From: Polytrichum commune
Lineage: Eukaryota > Streptophyta > Polytrichopsida > Polytrichales > Polytrichaceae
Direction: 5' to 3'
Assembly (NCBI GenBank): GCA_950295325.1
Contig: OX485803.1
Span: 70,449,554-70,513,553 of the forward strand
Length of the DNA stretch: 64,000 nt
The notes under the pieces were generated by a model, which was not told the DNA's origin, searched no databases, and worked only from the letters and a program-made list of their open reading frames with translations. Below are positions 1-12,949 of this stretch, piece after piece (position 1 is the stretch's first letter; each line of letters begins with the position of its first letter). A program made the translations under genes and the position numbers.

Positions 1-418
1 CTCCTCCACTTTGGGCCCAAATAAATATAAGGTAAACTTCATTAAGTTATGTGCAGGCTAGGCGGCAACCAATGGCACCCTTTTGGCCCTTTTGATGAGG
101 CCACCGCACTTGCCACCTTGAAGTGGCTGCCTGTCTCCCTGTGCCAGCTGCTGCACTTTGTTCATAAAGATTGTTAAAAAAAAATTGTTCTCCTTGCATT
201 GGGATCATACATAGCACAAGTGAGGTAGGATGTGGACCTATGTATTGTGGGAGGCGTCTAACTCCATACACAAGTTTGGCCATTCGATCGGATTGGGAAT
301 CGTCCCATCTCGTTAGTTGCTTGTGCAATTCTTACGTAAGGAAGGAAAAATATGGGAAACGGTGAAAATAAGTTGATTCGCCCCGCCCATAAGGAGCGGT
401 TTTGAATTTGCACACTAT

Positions 419-520
419 TTTTTTCCCCCAGAGACGGGGTAGAGGAAATGAGGAGGAATGGGAGTTGTATTTTTTTTCCCCAGAGACGGGGTAGAGGAAA
501 TGAGGAGGAATGGGAGTTTT
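419..520. repeat. Tandem duplication, 51-bp unit
   Basis: TTTTTCCCCCAGAGACGGGG followed by TAGAGGAAATGAGGAGGAAT and GGGAGTT, present twice in a row with almost no change. Confidence 0.92.
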
Positions 521-1417
521 ATTTCGTGTGAATAATTAGTTTACATCTCCTTAAAGAGGCAAGTAAGTCAAACCCCGACTTGTATAGTGAAGTCTCCCTA
601 ATTTGAGTATCAAAATATCCTACTTGGCACACAAATGCACACGAAACAGCCAACTCAACGGCACCCAAAGTGATCCAAGTGGTGTGAAACATGACCCTAT
701 CCAGCCTATCACTTCATCTAGCCTTTCGTTGCACCCTTTTTAGGCCACCACTTTTACAATTAGTCACTTTGGGTCCACACAAGAATCATTCTACTCCTAG
801 TCTAACGCACCGGTAGTGGTCATTCACTGCACTCTGTTCTTTTACCTTATTTTCATTATAAGTTTAAAAAATCATAAAATATTCAACATTGTATCATACT
901 TCCGTTGGGCTTGGTATTTGTATAGAAATGCCCTTTTTTTGGATGGTCCACTAAGACTTCAGGTTTAGTCAAAATTTGTTGCAGCTGGCTATTGCCCACC
1001 CCTTCCAGCCCACCATCCTCACACAATGGTCTAATCCATCCATATATTATATTTCCATGTTTTTTAGTTTAAAAAGGGAACTACCAAACTATGCTTAGTA
1101 ATGTTATGAGGAAGTCAATGCATAACTTATTAACTTAGAAGAGGTCAAAGTTTTTGTTTTTGTTTTTTTCTCTTTGAGTGATCATATAATGGGCTTTCCC
1201 AATTGCGTTAATATTGAGCCCATATTACTTATTATGTCATAACATGTAGTCCAAACTCATCATAGCACATGCCATTTTGGTGTCCATTCTTCACAACAAG
1301 CACTGTCATATACCACTCAAATAAAAGTGTTACATTGGTGTCCAACGTAAGAAGAGTGATCACATGACACTTACATACCTCATGTAATTTTGTTGTTGCT
1401 TTAGAATCTGAGAACAT

Positions 1418-1440
1418 TGGTTTGTTTGTTTGTTTGTTTG
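1418..1440. repeat. (TTTG)n microsatellite
   Basis: Five uninterrupted TTTG units. Confidence 0.9.
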
Positions 1441-1784
1441 CTTACATGAAGTTCTTACATTCATTCTTTGCTGTACCACTCATATGATTTAGCATGGTTC
1501 GCATGTTTGCATGATTCATTCATCATTGACTTAAGTTAGTTATCTTGATATTGTTGCATGCCAACTGAAGAAGATGGCATGGGGCAAGTAGTGCAACATG
1601 ATAGGTTATGGTAACATAATGCATTCATTACATCCAATATACCGTAGTGAATAAGATGGATATAGATGATGGCCCTCTCCTCCATGCCGGATGCACAACT
1701 ATCATACGTCATTGGAAACTTGTCCTACACTTGTCCTACATCATTGCAAATTATGCAAATCTATCATGCCACTAGCCTACGGTA

Positions 1785-1982
1785 TCCTAATTAGTGCGTG
1801 TCACTATTTGGAGTTACGCAATGCTAAAACTATTTTACGAGATTGTAATTTTTTATCAAGCAAAGCCACTTATGGTCTATTGTGTTCAAACAACCTATTG
1901 AAAAAAAAATAGTAGAAATTGAGCTTATGAGCAAGACGTTATTGCACCGCATAACTCCGAATAGAACACACATCAATTGGGA
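1785..1982. mobile_element. Short TIR MITE, copy 1
   Basis: About 198 bp with ends TCCTAATTAGTGCGTGT and ACACATCAATTGGGA. It matches 33861-34045 along most of its length (for example TATTTGGAGTTAC and AACCTATTGAA). Flanks are TA and TG, so a TA target duplication is likely with one copy mutated. Confidence 0.65.
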
Positions 1983-2184
1983 TGATAGATGGAGTGCATC
2001 CCACCTCCTTTCCTTCTACAAAGACTCAAGCAAAAGTTGTCAAAGGTTCCTCATTTCCATTCTAATATCACCCATTTTCACACTTGAACGGTTTATGTCT
2101 AGGAGTTTGTACATAATTACTATATGCTTACGTCCATAATGTTGGGTATAATAGAAAGATCTCAGATGTGTGCACTAGCGATTT

Positions 2185-2267
2185 GGGCGAACCAACCCAT
2201 ACACTTGTTCCTTGTTGGATGCCTAAACCCTTGCCTCCAAGGAACTAGTGTACGGGTTGGTTCGCCC
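2185..2267. mobile_element. Foldback element, copy 1
   Basis: A palindrome of about 83 bp: arms GGGCGAACCAACCC / GGGTTGGTTCGCCC and CTTGTTCCTTG / CAAGGAACTAG, with a loop carrying ATGCCTAAACCC. Same element as 30645-30728. Confidence 0.85.
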
Positions 2268-2526
2268 CAGCATGCACAAGCTTACAACGTGGAGGAATGT
2301 ATTGCAAAACCTGAAAGGGTGAAATAGGGGATTTTCCATATTGGGGTTTGTGAAAGAAAAAAATTCATAAATTTGCAAAATTAAGGAGGAACAACCCACT
2401 TTAAATTCATAAGTGGGGCATGCTTTATTAATAGTATGGACCTATGGTTTTTTCTGCAAAGCAGCTTTTGTAAAGATATTTAAAATGTAACATGATTGGG
2501 AAGGAATAACAATGTTAACCACCTAT

Positions 2527-3182
2527 CCATGTCACTGAGGCGTTGTGAATGAAGGGTGTGTGGTCGTGGGCAAACCACATCCAAGCCATCCATTCACAAA
2601 TCCTATCCTACGATCTACAAAACTGCTCAAGCAACCCTAAAAAAAATTCCAATGAATGAAATTTCGGCAAATGAAAAATCAATGTTTGCAAGATGAAGGG
2701 GTTGATTGTTCATCCCATCGTATGAGAGCATTTGTGTGGGATTTTGAAGGTGCCCAAAGGGATCCCTAAGTTCCCTATGGAGTACCCCACACAAATGCTC
2801 TCATGTAACCGGCTAAATTTCATTTCATTACAAGGTTAGTCATCAAAAGGGGCTTGGAGTTGATGGCTAGTATCCTTGGTTCTACCTTTCAGAAGGAAGA
2901 GGTAGGAGGTCGGACCCCCCCCATTGGCATCATATCCTCTGCAAGTCCTTTAAATGAAGGATTTAGTTTGAACAATTTCATCCAAGGTTCGTGAGTGGAA
3001 TGGAGGTGGAGATTTCATCCAACATGAAGTTTTTCAAACTCTACCCTAGGGGAAGAGAAGCCAGAAGCTGGGGCAGCATAAGAGCCTTTAGATACGTACA
3101 TCATCGCAATCAACGGCCGAGATCTTCCTAGCCCCCATCCACATAGGAGGCATTCACAACGCCTCAATGACATGGACCACCT
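2527..3182. repeat. Possible element with 23-bp inverted ends
   Basis: CCATGTCACTGAGGCGTTG near 2528 reappears inverted near 3152-3176 with one change. The interval contains the 2722-2804 hairpin. No target duplication identified. Confidence 0.4.
2722..2804. repeat. Hairpin-forming inverted repeat
   Basis: Perfect 20-bp arms ATGAGAGCATTTGTGTGGG / CCCACACAAATGCTCTCAT around a 40-bp loop. Probably a small foldback element. Confidence 0.88.
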
Positions 3183-4149
3183 ATGGACGCATTTAACTTG
3201 GATGAAAGATATTCGGTATGTGAGAAGAGTTTGAAACAAACAACATCAGCCTACAGGGTTATTCCGGAAAGTAGTAGTTGGAAATATATCAAGAAATGGA
3301 ATGGTTTTGGAAGGTTTGTTGTGTGCCTACATACATGATTATTATGCGAAGCGGCAGTTGTCAACACATTGAATAATAACATGGAGAAATAACATGGAGA
3401 AATAGAATAGGATTAGGAAGGAAATAGGAGAAAGAAAGTATGGGAATGGAATGAGGTGCTCAACAACACAGGGCATGCTAGTGCTTCATGGAGTCTTGAT
3501 AAACTCAAAGATCCAAAAGGTGAAATTGGAGCAAACACTCTTATAGTTAAAAAAAAAAATTGTATGGATTTTTTGTCTTATTTATATATGATTTTACTCC
3601 AAATTGACATCAAAGGCCTTGAATTGGTTTAGGAGGACCCAATCAAAATTAATTGGCCCTCAACCTATAAAGGGTGTGTTCTTGGTAGAGCCCCATTCCT
3701 CCATGATGGATGTGAGCTCACCAAGATGCCAAGAAGCCTGAGTAAGGCCAATGTCGTCCACTAAAATTTACATGTCCCATAAGTATAATAGGTAGATGTG
3801 CCTAATTCAATTATTTAATCTTAATTGGACACCTATATTTCAGTGGTATGGGAGTGGTATGTAGTTAGTTGTGGCTCCAAGAACCGATACCAATAAGACA
3901 TGTGTTTAAAAGATATTGGATTACGTGTTCAAAATATGATAACCGTTCTATGTTCAACAATCAACAAAATTGAGGGGATTTATATGACCATTTCATGAGC
4001 ATGCAGATATTCACTTTGGTACTAAATAAGATGTTCATGCGAGACCAAAAAATTATGAGAAAATATGAATTGACGACAACCTCGATTCATGTTTATTGAC
4101 CATCTCATACTATTTATGTGTTTCATACCTTTGGAGGAGTGGGTTAAGG

Positions 4150-4800
4150 CAGAAGTTGTTTCAACCAACACCCGCCCAAAACCAACACCTATGCTCGCCT
4201 CCTCATTTCATAGCCGGAACACACCGTAAACCATATGCATGGCTCCAACCCAAAGCGGGAGCGGATTTGGGTGACAAACAGGGTGGTTATGGGAGAATGA
4301 GGGATTGCTTTAGGTGAAAGCACGTTGATTTGGGCAAGCCTCGGAACGTAGCTAGCGGTGGGTTACTTATATGAATTTATTAAGATCCAGCATGCAAAAG
4401 TTGTAAGGGTTCAAATTGTTTATTGGGTCTAGAGCGTTGGTTTCAATGTGGGGGTAGTTTGGACAAAAGGTGAGGACTATTTTGGGCAAAAAAACGGGAG
4501 CATTTTGGGGGGAGGGTCGGGACGCTTTTGAAAGCCGTTTGCATTGGAAAAGTGTGGGTCTAGGGACAGATTTTGAAAGCTAGGAGTGAGTGACCTCAAA
4601 ATTTTGTAGTATGTTCGTAGGGTTTAAAAATCATTTTGTTTATGTTTCTTCTATGTTTAAACCGACTTGCTACGCCAATCTTGCATAGAACTTATCCAAA
4701 TGGACCCCATAATTAGGCTACAATCACGTAAAGTGTTGATTCAAGCACCCTGTACCTTAGTTATAAAAACATGTAAGACCCATCTGCCTTCGCCCTTCAA
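4150..4800 (+). repeat. Dispersed repeat of about 650 bp, copy 1
   Basis: Co-linear with 24170-24830: shared words include CGGAACACA, TTTGGGCAAG, TTAAGATC, AAAAGGTG and GACCCCATAA/GACTCCATAA. Divergence is substantial, so both are old. Not coding. Confidence 0.75.
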
Positions 4801-5740
4801 AAATTGAACAAAATGAGCCAACTGGAAATGGAGAAGACACCTATTTAGTGGTAGTGTAATGGGCTGTAATTAGTGCATGCTGAAAATGTTGGATGGTCTT
4901 CAAAGCAAGTGTGTGAATTTTTGCCAAGAAATATCTCCTTCATTTCATGTGCGTGGTGAGTGGGTGTAAGATTTAGTGGCTCGAGCAAAATGAGAAAGTA
5001 GGGTGGGCTCAAGAAAATAGCCTGGACCACACCAACTAGCTAAAAGGACATCTAAGTGTACCTTTGTAACGGAGTAGATATTTTGTCAAAGCATGTCGTT
5101 TCCATCTTTGTTTGATGCTCCAATGTTTTTGCAATGTGTGCAGATTGTTGTGGTAAAGCTTACAACTTGTGGCAAAGTCTCGAAGATAATGTGGGCATTT
5201 GCAACTCAACACTTCATTTCTTCTTGCCCTAAGTCATTAGCTTGTGTGGCCATTGGGACCATGTCCCATTTTACCCACAATCACGGGATTTTGAAGGGAC
5301 CAAAAAATAGTGATCTCACAAAAAGAATAAATGGCCAAATTCCTAGAACATTCCATAGTATTATAGCTTTTGCCTTACCATCCTATAAGTAGGTAATTAA
5401 CATGCTCAAGGCTACATGAGTCTTCTCCGCCCTCAATACTTGGGAAGATCTACCGCACAAAGGAAGCCAATCTTAAAGAAAATGCACAAGTGCCCTCCTC
5501 GTTGAATCAACCTTTACTAACAATATTGACCTAAAATTCGGTGTTGCATAAATCACATAATTCAGAATTAGGGTGAGTTTTTGAAATTAATATGAGGCAC
5601 ATTAGATGTATAGGTGTTGGATAACTTGTCCACACCCATTCAAGGTATTCATTTTCGAAAGGAGGCAATCGTCCGCATGGGCCTTTTATTTCTTGTAATG
5701 TTGTTTAAGGACTACATATAGACTTAGGCCAACTTAAAAA

Positions 5741-6150
5741 CACGGGTAGATCACTCCATTGTCAAGTTGAACACCACGTGCGACCAAAAAAAATCTTCTT
5801 TTGATAAGTTGCACCACCAAAATGGGTCAAATTTTTATCAAATTTTTTTCATGAGTAGATATACACAGTACCTATGACATAGTCAAAAGTGGTAACTAAA
5901 TTTGATGATTTGTTTTTTTCATAAAACATACCATTTCTAACTAGAATGACACAGAATTGAACTAAAAAAATTACTAAAAAAAATAAAGATGACTAAAAAT
6001 TTCAAAAAAGTATACAAAAGATACTATCAATGGTTATGTATATGCAGAAAAAATATCATAAATTTTAAAATTATATAGGGCATGTAATATAGGGGTAGCA
6101 AACTTTGTCCGCACGTGGTGTCAACTTGACAATGAAGTGACCTCCCCGTG
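5741..6150. mobile_element. hAT-like MITE, subfamily 2, copy 1
   Basis: 410 bp from CACGGGTAGATCACTCCATT to CCTCCCCGTG, with a perfect 8-bp flanking duplication CTTAAAAA (5733-5740, 6151-6158). Inside each end TCAAGTTGAAC / GTCAACTTGAC extend the inverted repeat. It shares its outermost 15 bases with subfamily 1 but has a different interior. Confidence 0.9.
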
Positions 6151-6247
6151 CTTAAAAATGAAGCAACATCATTATTCATGTTGGTGACAACATTAGAGCC
6201 AACATTGGAGCCAACATTCTTTTTTCTTTCTTTTCCATTAGATGATT

Positions 6248-6285
6248 CGAAGAAGAAGAAGAAGAAGAAGAAGAAGAAGAAGAAA

Positions 6286-6318
<33 letters not shown>

Positions 6319-6332
6319 CACACACACACACA
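6248..6332. repeat. Compound microsatellite (GAA)n(GT)n(CA)n
   Basis: About 12 GAA, then about 13 GT, a GCGCG junction and about 9 CA units. The GT and CA runs are complementary and can fold back. Confidence 0.95.
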
Positions 6333-7237
6333 TGTGCGTATCTTTACGAGGGACATGGCTCGTTGTCTTCCTCTTTGAGGACACTCACTGGAGTTGTTAG
6401 GGAAATCTTGTTAAAATTGTCCTTGGGTATATGTTTGTGGTTAATTCATCTCAAGTAACATGGGAATCCATCTTATCGAAGCAAGATATCTAGTCATGTC
6501 CTCTGATGGGCATTTATGAAGTTAGATAAGAAATGCACCCCCAATAAAAATGTGATATCTAGATGCTTCAAGAATACAATAACAATGATTTTGTTTTCCG
6601 GCACCTACCATGAGGGGTGTGGTCAAAAACATATATCCTATAAGTCTATTTTTGACTCATTGTTAAACAACCTTACTAGACCACACAAGAGTCTCTAGCC
6701 CCAATTCATGTGTTAACATCAATCATTGTTTTCACCCTACGACAAAAGAAAAACAATAACAACAACCAATAACTACACACAGATGACTACATTCCATGAT
6801 GCAAAGTATCAAGAACCCATAATACATTACACACATATGTTAGCAATCTTCCCACAATGCTCACGTATGTGGATCAACCACATGGTTCATGATGCATGAC
6901 GGTCATGAATCTCACGTGCCATAAGGAGTAGGGTGAAATCAAAACAAGTAGATTCCCAATTCGCATGCTCCAATAACACACATAAGCTTTGCTCAAGTGA
7001 CATGTTGACCATGCACCCTACAACCCCTCCCACCTAATGTACTTCCACTCCACGATATTTTCCCCGACCACAAACCAAGAAGCACATCCAATTCGCAAGC
7101 CTTGGCCTCCAAGTGCAAGCAATGCATCTAACACAACTGAAAGCTTGCTTGGACAAAAGCGATCAATTGGTGGTGAGCCATGTCTCCGCCCCACCCCCAC
7201 TTGATATTTCCTTGCGTGTCTTCTATTGGCTTGCCAC

Positions 7238-7270
7238 CATCATCATCATCATCACCATCATCATCATCGG
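7238..7270. repeat. (ATC)n microsatellite
   Basis: About ten ATC units with one CACC interruption. Confidence 0.88.
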
Positions 7271-7713
7271 CCTAGTAAAGGAGGGGAAATACATTTCCAA
7301 GAGGCACTTGATGAGTAGGTTAACTTAGAGAGTAGCTCCCCGCACTTGCAAGCAAAACATGCTCACGTATCCCTAAATTTGGAATGCATGGATGAATGTT
7401 CATGGATGAGATACAATCTTCGTGTCTTAAGTATTGGCTTCATCATCCGAACGACTCTTGTCAAATGTCTTAAATGTGTGAAGTCGAAGCAAATGCCACG
7501 AGGTCGACCATGAACGAATGAGAGAATTGTAATAGGACGAGGTTAATCCAACCGTGTAAAATTGATGTACATCGTAGTAACATGGAGATTTTGACATCGA
7601 TCGTATTATTTTGAAACTTGTTGACTTTTTTACTACAAATAGATTTCATTTTTTTCTTCCCTCGATTGAATGAAGTTGCAAGAGACGAGTGTTCATTTGG
7701 TGTACCAACTTAA

Positions 7714-8721
7714 GGGCAAGGCCATTCACCCTGCATCCGCATCTGCATCTGCACTTTTACATCCGCGATGCATATGCGGATGCAGGGAAGTGCCCCACTC
7801 AACCTGGCATAACTCAAATGTGGATGAAGAACTTTCCAGGAGGTGCAGATCTCCCTGCATTTCCTTGATTTATGCAAGGAGCCTGCTATCAACTAAAGAC
7901 AAACAACTTTATTGATGTTTTAGAAATAATTGGTTGAGGTTTACCTGGATAGTTACAGATGATCCGGTTTAGGTTGAGAGTTTGATCTGTGACCGGGTGA
8001 GGTTGATTACGGTGCACATTATAATTCATACTTACAGAAAATGACACTCACAGATAATCCGGTTTAGGTTGAGAGTTTGATCCGTGACCGGGTGAGGTTG
8101 ATTAGGGTGCACAAGTCAATGTATTCACATTTTGGGGGAAACTTGTGCAGCTTTTGCAGTGCTTCGTCAAAGACAATGAGTCTTTAACCAAGTTTTCTGT
8201 CATATTCATCAGTCAGTTGTATGAGAAATTGCAATTTGCAGTATTTGTGATTAATTACGATGCTTGACATCGTAATTTCTTCTGCCACATTTTGTGCGAC
8301 AAGCACTCTTTGTTGCTAATTAAGCATGGTTTAAAGTTTGATCCATGACTGGCTGAGGTTGATTAGGGTGCACAGTAGAATCCATACTTACAGAAAATGA
8401 TATTTACAGATGATCCGGTTTAGGTTGAGAGTTTGATCCATGACCGGCTCAGGTTGATTAGGGTGCACAGTGTAAATCATACTTACAGAAAATGATACTT
8501 ATAGAGTTTGATCCGTGACCGGTTGAGATTGATTAGGGTGCATAGTAAAAAACATACTTACAGATGTTCATGCCTTCAGAAAATTACCGATCATTTTAGA
8601 AGAAATCCAAAATGATCCAGGATGAGTGGGAGTTTTGCCTGGGTTTGCATCTGCATCCTGGAGGGAGGCCACTTTTGAATCCCGGATGCAGATGCAGATC
8701 CAGGAATGACTGGGCTTGCTC
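7714..8721. mobile_element. PIF/Harbinger-like non-autonomous element
   Basis: 1008 bp. The ends are imperfect inverted repeats, GGGCAAGGCC...ATCTGCATCTGCA and TGCAGATGCAGAT...GGGCTTGCTC, each flanked by TAA (7711-7713, 8722-8724). A 3-bp TAA/TTA duplication is the PIF/Harbinger signature. The interior is non-coding and contains a tandem array. Confidence 0.75.
7945..8575. repeat. Tandem array inside the Harbinger-like element
   Basis: About five imperfect copies of a roughly 95-100-bp unit containing GATCCGGTTTAGGTTGAGAG, TTTGATCCGTGACCGG, GATTAGGGTGCACA and ATACTTACAGAAAATGA. A non-matching stretch (about 8120-8330) separates copies two and three. Confidence 0.88.
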
Positions 8722-10733
8722 TAACAATCTTACACAAAGTCACTACGCCTTGTGTGGTATCCATTCTCTTGATTCTTCCGAGTGTATGGAATCACGAGGA
8801 ACCCCCCCCCCCTTGAAATGGCCATTCAACATATTATATTGATCTTGCACTCCCGGCGTCTTTTGAATTGGAGGTTGGTGGATGCACCTATTTGACTGCA
8901 TAGGGAGATCCGGTCCAACTACCTAGTCCTCCCGGCTCATAAGTTTTAAACTACATTTGGTTAAGCATCTTTGCATGATAGCTAAGCCGGCGAGTAAGAT
9001 CTCCTCTTTGTTGGTGCACTTTTGGACTCCCACTTTTAAGGTGTCAAGGTGGGATAGATTGGGTCAATCAAGCCCCACCCTACCTATGAGGCCCTCGATG
9101 TCCATGGTGAGGAATTGGATGGGGTATAACTCAATAGCATTGGGCACCGATGAATCATGTGGCCCTAGTTTGTACGGATCACGCAATTGATAATAGCCCT
9201 ACCGCGAAATAGAATAGCGGATTCAATTCTAATGTCTCCATTCACCATGACTTGGACGCATGAGGGAAAGGCCGTTCGTGATGAGGCTAGGCCCGACCCG
9301 ACCGACCGCAAGAGCCCATTGCGTACGGGTAGTTTCGACACGGACGTGACCTAAGGTAGGCATACATAACCCAAACCCAAACATTGTGTACCGTACTCTT
9401 ACATTTGAAGCTTCAAATGTATGACTTCAGTACATAGTGCCCGTTATGGGACAATGTTGGTTTTGGGTATACACATTTCAGCCGGAGCAAAAAGGTGAAA
9501 TGATTTGCCTCTACTTTAAGGGCAGACATGTCGCGGACACATGTGAGACGTTTTGCATACGTATGTGCAAGTTTCATCAATCGAGGGACCATAGGCATGT
9601 GAACCGAAGAATATTTCCACGCAAATGCTTCACGAGTTTGTTCAACGTCTGCCCACCACTTGTGAGGTAGGAGAAAGTAGGAACTACCTACAAAGTCTAT
9701 TATTCTATACATATGAATGCATTTTGGAAGTGTAGTAGGGTTCTAGTCACTACATGAATGTCGTGGTCTAAGCATGGAATTGTGACCTCTAGATGGTTAA
9801 TGATATCCTATGAATTTTGTAGATAAAAAATTGAGACTAGTGGCTAGGACCAATGATAAGACCACACGATCCACTCGATAAGTATGGTAAATACACCTAT
9901 ACAATATATTTTAAGTAATCGATCACAATCCCTACTAGTATTTTATTCCATTTTTTCTTTCACATCTTTGTTGGTAGTTGAAAAAAGATCTCAACACACA
10001 ACATTTATGATCAATGTATAAATAAACCACAACACTTCAAAGATTCTAAGTATAAGTGTCTCCAAACCAACCTGGAGTTCTCATTTCAAATCAGGTTTTG
10101 TATTTGGAAGAAAATCTACAGAGGTTGCAGATTCTGAGTAAGTATCACAATTAGGTGCGGTTACCATAAAGTAATCTTCCTTGTGATAATCCATCCTAGT
10201 GCACATGTAACTGAGATTGATGTTTTGGATGATTGACGTAGAATGATGTTTTGGAAATTGCTACAAACTACGAGAACTCCGATTTATACCTCTACACATT
10301 GCAAAGCTTTGTGAATAAAATACAGTTGAAATTTTATTAGTCTGATGGGTGAGGTTGAGGTCCTGGAAGAAGTGAATGACACCATCATAGAAACGGAGTG
10401 TTCCATTGAAATCATAGTGTTTGAATCTATGTATACCTGGAGATGATTAAAAAACAACCATATGCGTTTTGTTGGAAAATTAAGACAAGTCCATTTCTGG
10501 TCTGACATCCTGAAGACGGCACAAGAGGGTCATGAAGGCTTCATTTGGGACGCACTTGCGTGTACGAAGCTAAGAGCCACTTTACACTAGAGCTTGAGGG
10601 CCCTTGACATGTGATATACAAATTATAAGATCGGTCAAGAGGTGGAAGACGGGTCAAGTTCACTTTCCATGAGACCTTGAAGGTTTAAGGGATCGAAAGA
10701 AATTTTAATGGATGAAAATCCTAAATGGTGTCT
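8722..10733. other. No gene recognised
   Basis: No coding sequence identified. A short AAGAGCCACTTTACACTAG near 10568 is probably a fragment of the GGGCCACTTCACAC family. Confidence 0.55.
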
Positions 10734-10992
10734 GAGGGCCACTTCACACACAAGATTGAAGGCATGTGACCATTGCAAGTTAACACCTCTCATTGGTTGA
10801 AAATGCAAAGATTGTCCGAGTTTACTTCACACTAGAAGGTGAAGGCCTAAAGGGCCAAGCAAAATTTCATGGATGAAAGTCTACATGGAGTCTTATATGG
10901 CAAATTTTAGATAACGTTTTATGGTCTCCCAGAATTTGCGTTAGGCCCACCTTGAAGAGGTAGGCTTGACGCAAATTCCGGAAAATCATGAC
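10734..10992 (+). repeat. GGGCCACTTCACAC-family element
   Basis: Starts GAGGGCCACTTCACACACAA; shares CTCTCATTGGTTGAAAA, CACTAGAAGGTGAAGGCC and a closing hairpin TTGCGTTAGGCCCACC...TGACGCAAATT with 16608-16863. Non-coding, MITE-like. Confidence 0.75.
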
Positions 10993-11485
10993 AAGCTTAT
11001 TTTTAAAAAAATTATCTAACAATAAAGTTTTCATGATGGATAGTGAAAGATAGGACAGAGGATCCTCTTTCCTAACTACTCACAACTCACAAGTTTTTGG
11101 AGCTTGCTAGTATGTGTGTTTGGAATTTTTTTTTTTGATTGAATATTGCTTAAAGTTGTTTCTCGTCAATGGCAAGTTTCTCACAAGATGGTAGTGGTTA
11201 CAAAACCCCCCACAATGGAGCCAAAATTCTCCTTGGATGACATGGAATCAACCACGATTCGGATTGTATGGACCCCCGTTGATAAATATGAATCTGAGAA
11301 ATTTTGAATTATTTCATGATGTACAATTAGAAGTGATTGGATTCCAAATGCCACCAAATATCGAAGATAGTGGAAATGTGACCATAGGAGGAAAGGCGGA
11401 CAAGACTGCCACAATGGAAGAAAATCATATCAAGAAGAAAAGAGATAGGGCATCAATTTCAAAATCGAAAGGAACACACAAGAAG

Positions 11486-11922
11486 CATGGGGAGGTCACT
11501 CCATTGTAAAGTTGAACAACCACGTCCAAACACTTTACATGTAAAAAAATCCTACTTTTTACATAAAGCATCACCAAAATGGGTCAAACTTTTATAAAAA
11601 AATAAAATTCATGAGTAGATATACACAGTATCTATCACATAGTTAAAAAAAGGTAACTAAATTTGATGATATATCTATATCTATGTCTATATATATATAT
11701 ATACTATTTCTGACTAGAATGACACAAAATCAAACTAAAAAATTACTACAAAAATGACAACGACTAAAAATTTCAAAAAATATAGAAAAGGTACTATCAA
11801 TGGTTATATATATGTAGAAAAAAAATCATAAATTTTAAAATTTATCTATGGCATGTAATATAGGTGGAGCAAACTTTGTTCACACGTGATGTTCAACTTG
11901 ACAATGGAGTGACCTCCCTGTG
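11486..11922. mobile_element. hAT-like MITE, subfamily 2, copy 2
   Basis: 437 bp from CATGGGGAGGTCACTCC to CCTCCCTGTG; interior matches 5741-6150 (for example AGTAGATATACACAGTA, TACTATCAATGGTTAT). Flanks ACAAGAAG and CCAAGAAG agree at 7 of 8 positions. Confidence 0.88.
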
Positions 11923-12949
11923 CCAAGAAGAAGGCAAAGAATGACATAATTGAATAAACGATTTGAAATATGAAGAGGAAATCCCTATTAAATGGCGAGA
12001 TTATGTGATTGAAACTCTCTTTATGATCCGTGTTGAGATGAAAGAAGAATTAACAAAATCAACAAGGAAAAATACATGCAATAGTTTGTTAAAATGAAAA
12101 TGTGGAAAATGCAAAATGTTATATCTAGATTGGACCAATTGGCCTCTATCTCTTACAATGGGCTCCCTTTTTCGTGCATTGTCTACTTAGCGTTTGGTGT
12201 GCAAGTGGAAAATTGAAATCCAGTCCTCGTGGCTCATAGCCGAGGCCTTATAATGGCTTAGACCACCAAACATTTGTTTTCAAGTTGATAGAGTTTTGGA
12301 CATCTTGTATTTAACCCGATGCTAGTCTATTATAATTTTTGGTATTATACATAAGCGTAAATAAATGCTAGTTTACTCTAGATTTTATTGGTTGTTTGTA
12401 AGCATGAATGAATATTTTGATTAAGCTATATACTCGTATGGTTTCAATTTTATGCTATTTTGGAAGGACCTCGCTAGTCTATAAGAAAATATATAAAGTA
12501 TTTATAATTGAATACAAAATAATAAGAAAATAGAATGATTAAATTTTGAGACATGATAGATGTGAATGTCAATACTATAAGCAAATGGATATGTGAAATG
12601 GACATTGTGTAAGTGTGGTTATCTAAATGCTAGTAAGTACATAAGAGAATATTCAAGAATAAGATAGTCAAGATGTGAGCCCAAGATTGAGCCCACATTT
12701 GTTGTTAACCCTTAAAACTATTAAAACCTTAGACTTGAAGTTGCATCAATCACTTTAAAACATAAAAAAAAAGTGCAAGCTTGAGCTTGGATTAGAATTG
12801 AGCTGAGGAATTAGTGCCTCAATGTTTAGATTTGAGTTGGGCTTGAAGCTATTTATGATGAATTAGTAATTAAATAGTGGGGGAGAGAGCTTAGAGTTAG
12901 TGAGTTAGGATTTAGATTGGTATTTATCTTGTGAGTCGGTTTAATCCAA
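11923..12949. other. No gene recognised
   Basis: AT-rich, no long frame, no obvious repeat. Confidence 0.55.

Larger units (their letters stand above)
1..1784. other. No gene recognised
   Basis: AT-rich sequence with only the 51-bp tandem duplication and a TTTG microsatellite. Open frames are short and unlike any family I know. Confidence 0.6.

Noticed and set aside
6027-6378. Open frames across the compound microsatellite
   Set aside because: They consist mainly of Lys/Phe and Val-Cys/His-Thr runs translated from GAA, GT and CA repeats.
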